A program made the position numbers and the translations under genes. A DNA stretch of 64,000 nt from Gymnothorax reevesii (lineage: Eukaryota > Chordata > Actinopteri > Anguilliformes > Muraenidae), in assembly GCA_029721435.1 (NCBI GenBank), contig CM056584.1, positions 9,072,395 to 9,136,394 on the forward strand, read 5' to 3'. Shown piece by piece: positions 9,095 through 22,850 of this stretch. How positions within the stretch are numbered: the stretch's first letter is position 1; every line of letters starts with the position of its first letter. Under the pieces are notes generated by a model, which was not told where the DNA came from, made no database searches, and was given only the letters and a program-made list of their open reading frames with translations.

Positions 9095-10348
9095 CTAATG
9101 TGAATGCTAATATGTGGTCATTTTTATACTGTACGTGTCCTCTATGATGTTAATAGGAGATCAGATGGCATTTCAGCTTAACCCTGCTTGTGTAAAATGG
9201 AAATTTAGTGACGTTAATGTTTGAATGCTAATGCTAACATGCTAATGCTAGCGATCTAATGTGAGTGCTAATATCTGGTCATTTTCATACTATACGTGTC
9301 CTTTATGATGTTAATAGGAGATCAGATGGCATTTCAGCTTAACCCTTGTGTAAAATGGAAATTGAGTGATGTTAATGTTTAAATGCTAATGCTAACATGC
9401 TAATGCTAGCGCTCTAATGTGAGTGCTAATATCTGGTCATTTTCATACTGTACATGTCCTCTATGATGAGAGTATGAGATCAGATGGCTTTTCAGCTTAA
9501 CCCTGCTTGTGTAAAATGGAAATTTAATGACGTTCATGTTTGAATGCTAATGCTAACATGCTAATGCTAGCGATCTAATGTGAGTGCTAATATCTGGTCA
9601 TTTTCATACGATACGTGTCCTCTATGATTTTAATAGGAGATCAGATGGCATTTCAGGTTAACCCTTCTTGTGTAAAATGGAAATTGAGTGATGTAAATGT
9701 TTAAATGCTAATGCTAACATGCTAATGCTAGCTATCTAATGTGAGTTCTAATATCTGGTCATTTTCATACTATACGTGTCCTCTTTGATGTTAATAGGAG
9801 ATAAGATGGCATTTCAGCTTAACCCTTCTTGTTTAAAATGATAATTGAGTGATTTTAATGTTCAAATGCTAATGCTAACATGCTAATGCTAGCTATCTAA
9901 TGTGAGTGCTAATATCTGGTCATTTTCATACTATACGTGTCCTCTATGATGTTAATAGGAGATCAGATGGCATTTCAGGTTAACCCTTCTTGTGTAAAAT
10001 GGAAATTGTGTGATGTTAATGTTTAAATGCTAATGCTAACATGCTAATGCTAGCGATCTAATGTGAGTGCTAATATCTGGTCATTTTCATACTGTACATG
10101 TCCTCTATGATGTTAATAGGAGATCAGATGGCATTTCATCTTTACCCTTCTTGTATAATAAAAAAATTGAGTAATGTTAATGTTTAAATGCTAAAGCTAA
10201 CATGCTAATGCTAGCGATCTAATGTGAGTTCTAATATCTGGTCATTTTCATACTGTACGTGTCCTCTATGATGTTAATCGGAGATCAGATGGCATTTCAG
10301 CTTCACCCTTCTTGTATTATAAGCAAATTGGGTAATGTTAATGTTTAA

Positions 10349-10362
10349 ATGCTAATGCTAGC
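10349..10362 (+). repeat. Heptamer tract, two units (147-bp class)
   Basis: Only atgctaa and tgctagc are present, so the monomer starting at 10219 is 147 bp. The other 147-bp monomers start at 12323, 56576 and 59807. Loss is again exactly one 14-bp pair of heptamers. Confidence 0.9.
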
Positions 10363-12937
10363 AATCTAATGTGAGTGCTAATACCTGGTCATTTTCATAC
10401 TGTACATGTCTTCTATGATGGGAGTATGGGATCAGATGGCATTTCAGCTTAACCCTTCTTGTGTAAAATGGAAATTGAGTGATGTTAATGTTTAAATGCT
10501 AATGCTAACATGCTAATGCTAGCTATCTAATGTGAGTGCTAATATCTGGTCATTTTCATACTGTACGTGTCCTCTATGATGGGAGTATGGGATCAAATGG
10601 CATTTCAGCTTAACCCTGCTTGTGTAAAATAGAAATTGAGTGACGTTAATGTTTGAATGCTAATGCTAACATGCTAATGCTAGCGATCTAATGTGAGTGC
10701 TAATATCTGGTCATTTTCATACTGTAAGTGTCCTCTATGATGTTAGTATGAGATCAGATGGCATTTCAGCTTCACCCTTCTTGTATTATAAGCAAATTGG
10801 GTAATGTTAATGTTTCAATGCTAATGCTAACATGCTGATGCTAACATGCTAATGTTAGCAATCTAATGTGAGTGCTAATACCTGGTCATTTTCATACTGT
10901 ACATGTCTTCTATGATGGGAGTATGGGATCAGATGGCAATTCAGCTTAACCCTGCTTGTGTAAAATGGAAATTGAGTGACGTTGTTTGAATGCTAATGCT
11001 AACATGCTAATGCTAGCGATCTAATGTGAGTGCTAATACCTGGTCATTTTCATACTGTACATGTCCTCTATGATGGGAGTATGAGATCAGATGGCTTTTC
11101 AGCTTAACCCTGCTTGTGTAAAATGGAAATTGAGTGACGTTAATGTTTGAATGCTAATGCTAACATGCTAATGCTAGCGATCTAATGTGAGTTCTAATAT
11201 CTGGTCATTTTCATACCATACGTGTCCTTTATGATGTTAACAGGAGATCAGATGGCATTTCAGCTTAACCCTGCTTGTGTACAATGGAAATTTAGTGACG
11301 TTAATGTTTGAATGCTAATGCTAACATGCTAATGCTAGCGATCTAATGTGAGTGCTAATATCTGGTCATTTTCATACTGTACGTGTCCTCTATGATGGGA
11401 GTATGGGATCAGATGGCATTTCAGCTTAACCCTGCTTGTGTAAAATGGAATTTGAGTGAAGTTAATGTTTGAATACTAATGCTAACATGCTAATGCTAGC
11501 GATCTAATGTGAGTGCTAATATCTGGTCATTTTCATACTGTACATGTCCTCTATGATGTTAATAGGAGATCAGATGGCATTTCAGCTTTACCCTTCTTGT
11601 ATAATAAAAAAATTGAGTAATGTTAATGTTTAAATGCTAAAGCTAACATGCTAATGCTAGCGATCTAATGTGAGTTCTAATATCTGGTCATTTTCATACT
11701 GTACGTGTCCTCTATGATGTTAATCGGAGATCAGATGGCATTTCAGCTTCACCCTTCTTGTGTAAAATGGAAATTGAGTGACATTAATGTTTTAATACTA
11801 ATGCTAACATGCTAATGCTAGCGATCTAATGTGAGTGCTAATATCTGGTCATTTTCATACTGTACGTGTCCTCTATGATGGGAGTATGGGATCAGATGGC
11901 ATTTCAGCTTAACCCTGCTTGTGTAAAATAGAAATTGAGTGACGTTAATGTTTGAATGCTAATGCTAACATGCTAATGCTAGCGATCTAATCTGAGTGCT
12001 AATATCTGGTCATTTTCATACTTTAAGTGTCCTCTATGATGTTAGTATGATATCAGATGGCATTTCTCCTTCACCCTTCTTGTATTATAAGCAAATTGGG
12101 TAATGTTAATGTTTCAATGCTAATGCTAACATGCTGATGCTAACATGCTAATGCTAGCAATCTAATGTGAGTGCTAATACCTGGTCATTTTCATACTGTA
12201 CATGTCTTCTATGATGGGAGTATGGGATCAGATGGCATTTCAGCTTAACCCTGCTTGTGTAAAATGGAAATTGAGTGACGTTAATGTTTGAATGCTAATG
12301 CTAACCCGCTAATGCTAGCGATCTAATGTGAGTGCTAATATCTGGTCATTTTCATACTGTACGTGTCCTCTATGATGTTAATAGGAGATCAGATGGCATT
12401 TCAGCTTAACCCTTCTTGTATAATAAAAAAATTGAGTAATGTTAATGTTTAAATGCTAATGCTAGCAATCTAATGTGAGTGCTAATACCTGGTCATTTTC
12501 ATACTGTACATGTCTTCTATGATGGGAGTATGGGATCAGATGGCATTTCAGCTTAACCCTTCTTGTGTAAAATGGAAATTGAGTGATGTTAATGTTAAAA
12601 TGCTAATGCTAACATGCTAATGCTAGCTATCTAATGTGCGTTCTAATATCTGGTCATTTTCATACTATACGTGTCCTCTATGATGTTAATAGGAGATCAG
12701 ATGGCATTTCAGCTTAACCCTGCTTGTGTAAAATGGAAATTTAGTGACGTTAATGTTTGAATGCTAATGCTAACATGCTAATGCTAGCGATCTAATGTGA
12801 GTGCTAATATCTGGTCATTTTCATACTATACGTGTCCATTATGATGTTAATAGGAGATCAGATGGCATTTCAGCTTAACCCTTGTGTAAAATGGAAATTG
12901 AGTGATGTTAATGTTTAAATGCTAATCCTAACATGCT

Positions 12938-15900
12938 AATGCTAGCGCTCTAATGTGAGTGCTAATATCTGGTCATTTTCATACTGTACATGTCCTCTAT
13001 GATGGGATTATGAGATCAGATGGCTTTTCTGCTTTACCCTTCTTGTATAATAAAAAAATTGAGTAATGTTAATGTTTAAATGCTAAAGCTAACATGCTAA
13101 TGCTAGCGATCTAATGTGAGTTCTAATATCTGGTCATTTTCATACTGTACGTGTCCTCTATGATGTTAATCGGAGATCAGATGGCATTTCAGCTTCACCC
13201 TTCTTGTATTATAAGCAAATTGGGTAATGTTAATGTTTCAATGCTAATGCTAACATGCTGATGCTAACATGCTTATGTTAGCAATCTAATGTGAGTGCTA
13301 ATACCTGGTCATTTTCATACTGTACATGTCTTCTATGATGGGAGTACGGGATCAGATGGCATTTCAGCTTAACCCTGCTTGTGTAAAATGGAAATTGAGT
13401 GACGTTGTTTGAATGCTAATGCTAACATGCTAATGCTAGCGATCTAATGTGACTGCTAATACCTGGTCATTTTCATACTGTACATGTCCTCTATGATGGG
13501 AGTATGAGATCAGATGGCTTTTCAGCTTAACCCTGCTTGTGTAAAATGGAAATTGAGTGACGTTAATGTTTGAATGCTAATGCTAACATGCTAATGCTAG
13601 CGATCTAATGTGAGTTCTAATATCTGGTCATTTTCATACCATACGTGACCTTTATGATGTTAATAGGAGATCAGATGGCATTTCAGCTTAACCCTGCTTG
13701 TGTACAATGGAAATTTAGTGACGTTAATGTTTGAATGCTAATGCTAACATGCTAATGCTAGCGCTCTAATGTGAGTGCTAATATCTGGTCATTTTCATAC
13801 TGTACATGTCCTCTATGATGGGATTATGAGATCAGATGGCTTTTCAGCTTAACCCTGCTTGTGTAAAATGGAAATTTAATGACTTTCATGTTTGAATGCT
13901 AATGCTAACATGCTAATGCTAGCGATCTAATGTGAGTGCTAATATCTGGTCATTTTCATACTATACGTGTCCTCTATGATGTTAATAGGAGATCAGATGG
14001 CATTTCAGCTTAACCCTTCTTGTGTAAAATGGAAATTGAGTGATGTTAATGTTTAAATGCTAATGCTAACATGCTAATGCTAGCTATCTAATGTGAGTTC
14101 TAATATCTGGTCATTTTCATACTATACGTGTCCTCTTTGATGTTAATAGGAGATCAGATGGCATTTCAGCTTAACCCTTCTTGTTTAAAATGGAAATTGA
14201 GTGATTTTAATGTTTAAATGCTAATGCTAACATGCTAAAGCTAGCGATCTAATGTGAGTGCTAATACCTGGTCATTTTCATACTGTACGTGTCCTCTATG
14301 ATGAGAATATGGGATCAGATGGCATTTCAGCTTAACCCTGTTTGTGTAAAATGGAAATTGAGTGAAGTTAAAGTTTAAATGCTAATGCTAACATGCTAAT
14401 GCTAGCGATCTAATGTGAGTGCTAATATCTGGTCATTTTCATACTGTACATGTCCTCTATGATGTTAATAGGAGATCAGATGGCATTTCAGCTTTACCCT
14501 TCTTGTATAATAAAAAAATTGAGTAATGTTAATGTTTAAATGCTAAAGCTAACATGCTAATGCTAGCGATCTAATGTGAGTTCTAATATCTGGTCATTTT
14601 CATACTGTACGTGTCCTCTATGATGTTAATCGGAGATCAGATGGCATTTCAGCTTCACCCTTCTTGTATTATAAGCAAATTGGGTAATGTTAATGTTTCA
14701 ATGCTAATGCTAACATGCTGATGCTAACATGCTAATGTTAGCAATCTAATGTGAGTGCTAATACCTGGTCATTTTCATACTGTACATGTCTTCTATCATG
14801 GGAGTATGGGATCAGATGGCATTTCAGCTTAACCCTGCTTGTGTAAAATGGAAATTGAGTGACGTTGTTTGAATGCTAATGCTAACATGCTAATGCTAGC
14901 AATCTAATGTGACTGCTAATACCTGGTCATTTTCATACTGTACATGTCCTCTATGATGGGAGTATGAGATCAGATGGCTTTTCAGCTTAACCCTGCTTGT
15001 GTAAAATGGAAATTGAGTGACGTTAATGTTTGAATGCTAATGCTAACATGCTAATGCTAGCGATCTAATGTGAGTTCTAATATCTGGTCATTTTCATACC
15101 ATACGTGACCTTTATGATGTTAATAGGAGATCAGATGGCATTTCAGCTTATCCCTGCTTGTGTACAATGGAAATTTAGTGACGTTAATGTTTGAAAGCTA
15201 ATGCTAACATGCTAATGCTAGCGATCTAATGTGAGTGCTAATATCTGGTCATTTTCATACTGTACGTGACCTCTATGATGGGAGTATGGGATCAGATGGC
15301 ATTTCAGCTTAACCCTGCTTGTGTAAAATGGAAATTGAGTGAAGTTAATGTTTGAATACTAATGCTAACATGCTAATGCTAGCGCTCTAATGTGAATGCT
15401 AATATGTGGTCATTTTTATACTGTACGTGTCCTCAATGATGTTAATAGGAGATCAGATGGCATTTCAGCTTAACCCTGCTTGTGTAAAATGGAAATTTAG
15501 TGACGTTAATGTTTGAATGCTAATGCTAACATGCTAATGCTAGCGATCTAATGTTAGTGCTAATATCTGGTCATTTTCATACTATACGTGTCCTTTATGA
15601 TGTTAATAGGAGATCAGATGGCATTTCAGCTTAACCCTTGTGTAAAATGGAAATTGAGTGATGTTAATGTTTAAATGCTAATGCTAACATGCTAATGCTA
15701 GCGCTCTAATGTGAGTGCTAATATCTGGTCATTTTCATACTGTACATGTCCTCTATGATGGGATTATGAGATCAGATGACTTTTCAGCTTAACCCTGCTT
15801 GTGTAAAATGGAAATTTAATGACTTTCATGTTTGAATGCTAATGCTTACATGCTTATGCTAGCGATCTAATGTGAGTGCTAATATCTGGTCATTTTCATA

Positions 15901-18900
15901 CTATACGTGTCCTCTATGATGTTAATAGGAGATCAGATGGCATTTCAGCTTAACCCTTCTTGTGTAAAATGGAAATTGAGTGATGTTAATGTTTAAATGC
16001 TAATGCTAACATGCTAATGCTAGCTATCTAATGTGAGTTCTAATATCTGGTCATTTTCATACTATACGTGTCCTCTTTGATGTTAATAGGAGATCAGATG
16101 GCATTTCAGCTTAACCCTTCTTGTTTAAAATGGAAATTGAGTGATTTTAATGTTTAAATGCTAATGCTAACATGCTAAAGCTAGCGATCTAATGTGAGTG
16201 CTAATACCTGGTCATTTTCATACTGTACGTGTCCTCTATGATGAGAATATGGGATCAGATGGCATTTCAGCTTAACCCTGTTTGTGTAAAATGGAAATTG
16301 AGTGAAGTTAAAGTTTAAATGCTAATGCTAACATGCTAATGCTAGCGATCTAATGTGAGTGCTAATATCTGGTCATTTTCATACTGTACATGTCCTCTAT
16401 GATGTTAATTGGAGATCAGATGGCATTTAAGCTTTACCCTTCTTGTATAATAAAAAAATTGAGTAATGTTAATGTTTAAATGCTAAAGCTAACATGCTAA
16501 TGCTAGCGATCTAATGTGAGTTCTAATATCTGGTCATTTTCATACTGTACGTGTCCTCTATGATGTTAATCGGAGATCAGATGGCATTTCAGCTTCACCC
16601 TTCTTGTGTAAAATGGAAATTGAGTGACATTAATGTTTTAATACTAATGCTAACATGCTAATGCTAGCGATCTAATGTGAGTGCTAATATCTGGTCATTT
16701 TCATACTGTACGTGTCCTCTATGATGGGAGTATGGGATGAGATGGCATTTCTGCTTAACCCTGCTTGTGTAAAATAGAAATTGAGTGACGTTAATGTTTG
16801 AATGCTAATGCTAACATGCTAATGCTAGCGATCTAATGTGAGTGCTAATATCTGGTCATTTTCATACTGTAAGTGTCCTCTATGATGTTAGTATGATATC
16901 AGATGGCATTTCTCCTTCACCCTTCTTGTATTATAAGCAAATTGGGTAATGTTAATGTTTCAATGCTAATGCTAACATGCTGATGCTAACATGCTAATGC
17001 TAACAATCTAATGTGAGTGCTAATACCTGGTCATTTTCATACTGTACATGTCTTCTATGATGGGAGTATGGGATCAGATGGCATTTCGGCTTAACCCTGC
17101 TTGTGTAAAATGGAAATTGAGTGACGTTAATGTTTGAATGCTAATGCTAACATGCTAATGCTAGCGATCTAATGTGAGTTCTAATATCTGGTCATTTTCA
17201 TACCATACATGTCCTTTATGATGTTAATAGGAGATCAGATGGCATTTCAGCTTAACCCTGCTTGTGTACAATGGAAATTTAGTGACGTTAATGTTTGAAT
17301 GCTAATGCTAACATGCTAATGCTAGGGATCTATTGTGAGTGCTAATATCTGGTCATTTTCATACTGTACGTGTCCTCTATGATGGGAGTATGGGATCAGA
17401 TGGCATTTCAGCTTAACCCTGCTTGTGTAAAATGGAAATTGAGTGAAGTTAATGTTTGAATACTAATGCTAACATGCTAATGCTAGCGCTCTAATGTGAA
17501 TGCTAATATGTGGTCATTTTTATACTGTACGTGTCCTCAATGATGTTAATAGGAGATCAGATGGCATTTCAGCTTAACCCTGCTTGTGTAAAATGGAAAT
17601 TTAGTGACGTTAATGTTTGAATGCTAATGCTAACATGCTAATGCTAGCGATCTAATGTGAGTGCTAATATCTGGTCATTTTCATACTATACGTGTCCTCT
17701 ATGATGTTAATCGGAGATCAGATGGCATTTCAGCTTCACCCTTCTTGTATTATAAGCAAATTGGGTAATGTTAATGTTTCAATGCTAATGCTAACATGCT
17801 GATGCTAACATGCTAATGTTAGCAATCTAATGTGAGTGCTAATACCTGGTCATTTTCATACTGTACATGTCTTCTATGATGGGAGTACGGGATCAGATGG
17901 CATTTCAGCTTAACCCTGCTTGTGTAAAATGGAAATTGAGTGACGTTGTTTGAATGCTAATGCTAACATGCTAATGCTAGCGATCTAATGTGACTGCTAA
18001 TACCTGGTCATTTTCATACTGTACATCTCCTCTATGATGGGAGTATGAGATCAGATGGCTTTTCAGCTTAACCCTGCTTGTGTAAAGTGGAAATTGAGTG
18101 ACGTTAATGTTTGAATGCTAATGCTAACATGCTAATGCTAGCGATCTAATGTGAGTTCTAATATCTGGTCATTTTCATACCATACGTGACCTTTATGATG
18201 TTAATAGGAGATCAGATGGCATTTCAGCTTAACCCTGCTTGTGTACAATGGAAATTTAGTGACGTTAATGTTTGAATGCTAATGCTAACATGCTAATGCT
18301 AGCGCTCTAATGTGAGTGCTAATATCTGGTCATTTTCATACTGTACATGTCCTCTATGATGGGATTATGAGATCAGATGGCTTTTCAGCTTAACCCTGCT
18401 TGTGTAAAATGGAAATTTAATGACTTTCATGTTTGAATGCTAATGCTAACATGCTAATGCTAGCGATCTAATGTGAGTGCTAATATCTGGTCATTTTCAT
18501 ACTATACGTGTCCTCTATGATGTTAATAGGAGATCAGATGGCATTTCAGCTTAACCCTTCTTGTGTAAAATGGAAATTGAGTGATGTTAATGTTTAAATG
18601 CTAATGCTAACATGCTTATATTAGCTATCTAATGTGAGTTCTAATATCTGGTCATTTTCATACTATACGTGTCCTCTTTGATGTTAATAGGAGATCAGAT
18701 GGCATTTCAGCTTAACCCTTCTTGTTTAAAATGGAAATTGAGTGATGTTAATGTTTAAATGCTAATGCTAACATGCTAATGCTAGCTATCTAATGTGAGT
18801 TCTAATATCTGGTCATTTTCATACCATACGTGACCTTTATGATGTTAATAGGAGATCAGATGGCATTTCAGCTTAACCCTGCTTGTGTACAATGGAAATT

Positions 18901-21275
18901 TAGTGACGTTAATGTTTGAAAGCTAATGCTAACATGCTAATGCTAGCGATCTAATGTGAGTGCTAATATCTGGTCATTTTCATACTGTACGTGACCTCTA
19001 TGATGGGAGTATGGGATCAGATGGCATTTCAGCTTAACCCTGCTTGTGTTAAATGGAAATTGAGTGAAGTTAATGTTTGAATACTAATGCTAACATGCTA
19101 ATGCTAGCGCTCTAATGTGAATGCTAATATGTGGTCATTTTTATACTGTACGTGTCCTCAATGATGTTAATAGGAGATCAGATGGCATTTCAGCTTAACC
19201 CTGCTTGTGTAAAATGGAAATTTAGTGACGTTAATGTTTGAATGCTAATGCTAACATGCTAATGCTAGCGATCTAATGTTAGTGCTAATATCTGGTCATT
19301 TTCATACTATACGTGTCCTTTATGATGTTAATAGGAGATCAGATGGCATTTCAGCTTAACCCTTGTGTAAAATGGAAATTGAGTGATGTTAATGTTTAAA
19401 TGCTAATGCTAACATGCTAATGCTAGCGCTCTAATGTGAGTGCTAATATCTGGTCATTTTCATACTGTACATGTCCTCTATGATGGGATTATGAGATCAG
19501 ATGACTTTTCAGCTTAACCCTGCTTGTGTAAAATGGAAATTTAATGACTTTCATGTTTGAATGCTAATGCTAACATGCTAATGCTAGCGATCTAATGTGA
19601 GTGCTAATATCTGGTCATTTTCATACTATACGTGTCCTCTATGATGTTAATAGGAGATCAGATGGCATTTCAGCTTAACCCTTCTTGTGTAAAATGGAAA
19701 TTGAGTGATGTTCATGTTTAAATGCTAATGCTAACATGCTAATGCTAGCTATCTAATGTGAGTTCTAATATCTGGTCATTTTCATACTATACGTGTCCTC
19801 TTTGATGTTAATAGGAGATCAGATGGCATTTCAGCTTAACCCTTCTTGTTTAAAATGGAAATTGAGTGATTTTAATGTTTAAATGCTAATGCTAACATTC
19901 TAAAGCTAGCGATCTAATGTGAGTGCTAATACCTGGTCATTTTCATACTGTACGTGTCCTCTATGATGAGAATATGGGATCAGATGGCATTTCAGCTTAA
20001 CCCTGTTTGTGTAAAATGGAAATTGAGTGAAGTTAAAGTTTAAATGCTAATGCTAACATGCTAATGCTAGCGATCTAATGTGAGTGCTAATATCTGGTCA
20101 TTTTCATACTGTACATGTCCTCTATGATGTTAATTGGAGATCAGATGGCATTTAAGCTTTACCCTTCTTGTATAATAAAAAAATTGAGTAATGTTAATGT
20201 TTAAATGCTAAAGCTAACATGCTAATGCTAGCGATCTAATGTGAGTTCTAATATCTGGTCATTTTCATACTGTACGTGTCCTCTATGATGTTAATCGGAG
20301 ATCAGATGGCATTTCAGCTTCACCCTTCTTGTGTAAAATGGAAATTGAGTGACATTAATGTTTTAATACTAATGCTAACATGCTAATGCTAGCGATCTAA
20401 TGTGAGTGCTAATATCTGGTCATTTTCATACTGTACGTGTCCTCTATGATGGGAGTATGGGATGAGATGGCATTTCTGCTTAACCCTGCTTGTGTAAAAT
20501 AGAAATTGAGTGACGTTAATGTTTGAATGCTAATGCTAACATGCTAATGCTAGCGATCTAATGTGAGTGCTAATATCTGGTCATTTTCATACTGTAAGTG
20601 TCCTCTATGATGTTAGTATGATATCAGATGGCATTTCTCCTTCACCCTTCTTGTATTATAAGCAAATTGGGTAATGTTAATGTTTCAATGCTAATGCTAA
20701 CATGCTGATGCTAACATGCTAATGCTAACAATCTAATGTGAGTGCTAATACCTGGTCATTTTCATACTGTACATGTCTTCTATGATGGGAGTATGGGATC
20801 AGATGGCATTTCAGCTTAACCCTGCTTGTGTAAAATGGAAATTGAGTGACGTTAATGTTTGAATGCTAATGCTAACATGCTAATGCTAGCGATCTAATGT
20901 GAGTTCTAATATCTGGTCATTTTCATACCATACATGTCCTTTATGATGTTAATAGGAGATCAGATGGCATTTCAGCTTAACCCTGCTTGTGTACAATGGA
21001 AATTTAGTGACGTTAATGTTTGAATGCTAATGCTAACATGCTAATGCTAGGGATCTATTGTGAGTGCTAATATCTGGTCATTTTCATACTGTACGTGTCC
21101 TCTATGATGGGAGTATGGGATCAGATGGCATTTCAGCTTAACCCTGCTTGTGTAAAATGGAAATTGAGTGAAGTTAATGTTTGAATACTAATGCTAACAT
21201 GCTAATGCTAGCGCTCTAATGTGAATGCTAATATGTGGTCATTTTTATACTGTACGTGTCCTCAATGATGTTAAT
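12938..21275 (+). repeat. Copy of 1-8338 at 12937 bp
   Basis: Bases 12938-21275 align to 1-8338 without a shift. Shared rare variants include gcttatgttagc (near 338 and 13275), tctatcatggg (1857/14794), cttatccctg (2211/15148), gcttacatgcttatgc (2908/15845), ttcggctt (4147/17084), gtacatctcc (5085/18022), gtaaagtgg (5147/18084), gcttatattagc (5678/18615), gtgttaaatgg (6110/19047) and acattctaaag (6957/19894). I saw no difference, though I compared by eye. The match ends at 8339/21276. Anchors equal those of 1-8338 plus 12937. Confidence 0.9.
12950..13110 (+). repeat. Chimeric monomer M/A, second copy
   Basis: Same M/A chimera as at 13-173: gcgctct, gggattatgag and ggctttt on the left, ctgctttaccc and the A-run on the right. 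It is preceded by gctaatcctaac, a variant shared only with the 60434 copy. Its upstream context is visible (S at 12792, with ccattatg), so the missing left flank of the first copy can be guessed to be similar. Confidence 0.85.
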
Positions 21276-22675
21276 AGGAGATCAGATGGCATTTCAGCTT
21301 AACCCTGCTTGTGTAAAATGGAAATTTAGTGACGTTAATGTTTGAATGCTAATGCTAACATGCTAATGCTAGCGATCTAATGTGAGTGCTAATATCTGGT
21401 CATTTTAATACTATACGTGTCCTCTATGATGTTAATCGGAGATCAGATGGCATTTCAGCTTCACCCTTCTTGTATTATAAGCAAATTGGGTAATGTTAAT
21501 GTTTCAATGCTAATGCTAACATGCTGATGCTAACATGCTAATGTTAGCAATCTAATGTGAGTGCTAATACCTGGTCATTTTCATACTGTACATGTCTTCT
21601 ATGATGGGAGTACGGGATCAGATGGCATTTCAGCTTAACCCTGCTTGTGTAAAATGGAAATTGAGTGACGTTGTTTGAATGCTAATGCTAACATGCTAAT
21701 GCTAGCGATCTAATGTGACTGCTAATACCTGGTCATTTTCATACTGTACATGTCCTCTATGATGGGAGTATGAGATCAGATGGCTTTTCAGCTTAACCCT
21801 GCTTGTGTAAAATGGAAATTGAGTGACGTTAATGTTTGAATGCTAATGCTAACATGCTAATGCTAGCGATCTAATGTGAGTTCTAATATCTGGTCATTTT
21901 CATACCATACGTGACCTTTATGATGTTAATAGGAGATCAGATGGCATTTCAGCTTAACCCTGCTTGTGTACAATGGAAATTTAGTGACGTTAATGTTTGA
22001 ATGCTAATGCTAACATGCTAATGCTAGCGCTCTAATGTGAGTGCTAATATCTGGTCATTTTCATACTGTACATGTCCTCTATGATGGGATTATGAGATCA
22101 GATGGCTTTTCAGCTTAACCCTGCTTGTGTAAAATGGAAATTTAATGACTTTCATGTTTGAATGCTAATGCTAACATGCTAATGCTAGCGATCTAATGTG
22201 AGTGCTAATATCTGGTCATTTTCATACTATACGTGTCCTCTATGATGTTAATAGGAGATCAGATGGCATTTCAGCTTAACCCTTCTTGTGTAAAATGGAA
22301 ATTGAGTGATGTTAATGTTTAAATGCTAATGCTAACATGCTAATGCTAGCTATCTAATGTGAGTTCTAATATCTGGTCATTTTCATACTATACGTGTCCT
22401 CTTTGATGTTAATAGGAGATCAGATGGCATTTCAGCTTAACCCTTCTTGTTTAAAATGGAAATTGAGTGATTTTAATGTTTAAATGCTAATGCTAACATG
22501 CTAAAGCTAGCGATCTAATGTGAGTGCTAATACCTGGTCATTTTCATACTGTACGTGTCCTCTATGATGAGAATATGGGATCAGATGGCATTTCAGCTTA
22601 ACCCTGTTTGTGTAAAATGGAAATTGAGTGAAGTTAAAGTTTAAATGCTAATGCTAACATGCTAATGCTAGCGAT

Positions 22676-22850
22676 CTAATGTGAGTGCTAATATCTGGTC
22701 ATTTTCATACTGTACATGTCCTCTATGATGTTAATAGGAGATCAGATGGCATTTCAGCTTTACCCTTCTTGTATAATAAAAAAATTGAGTAATGTTAATG
22801 TTTAAATGCTAATGCTAACATGCTGATGCTAACATGCTAATGTTAGCAAT
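22676..22850 (+). repeat. Chimeric monomer A/D-I (175 bp)
   Basis: The left part and the A-run are A-type (ttaataggag, gctttaccc, AATAAA), but after gtttaaatgctaa the tract is the six-heptamer form with atgctga and ends gttagcaatct. The monomer is followed directly by J. The same chimera is at 28677, 32399 and 62374, so it arose once and was then amplified. Confidence 0.85.

Larger units (their letters stand above)
8440..12937 (+). repeat. Irregular mosaic of satellite monomers
   Basis: Anchors: 8440, 8601, 8776, 8934, 9095, 9256, 9414, 9575, 9736, 9897, 10058, 10219, 10366, 10527, 10688, 10863, 11021, 11182, 11343, 11504, 11665, 11826, 11987, 12162, 12323, 12470, 12631, 12792. Short type runs are recognisable: H-S-M-N-O from 9095, A-B at 10058 and again at 11504, and C-D-J-K-L from 10527. 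No one long period covers the block. It holds two of the four 147-bp monomers (10219, 12323). Local changes include aattcagc near 10935 and ggaatttgagtg near 11448. The segment from about 11500 resembles 58980-60430. Confidence 0.85.
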
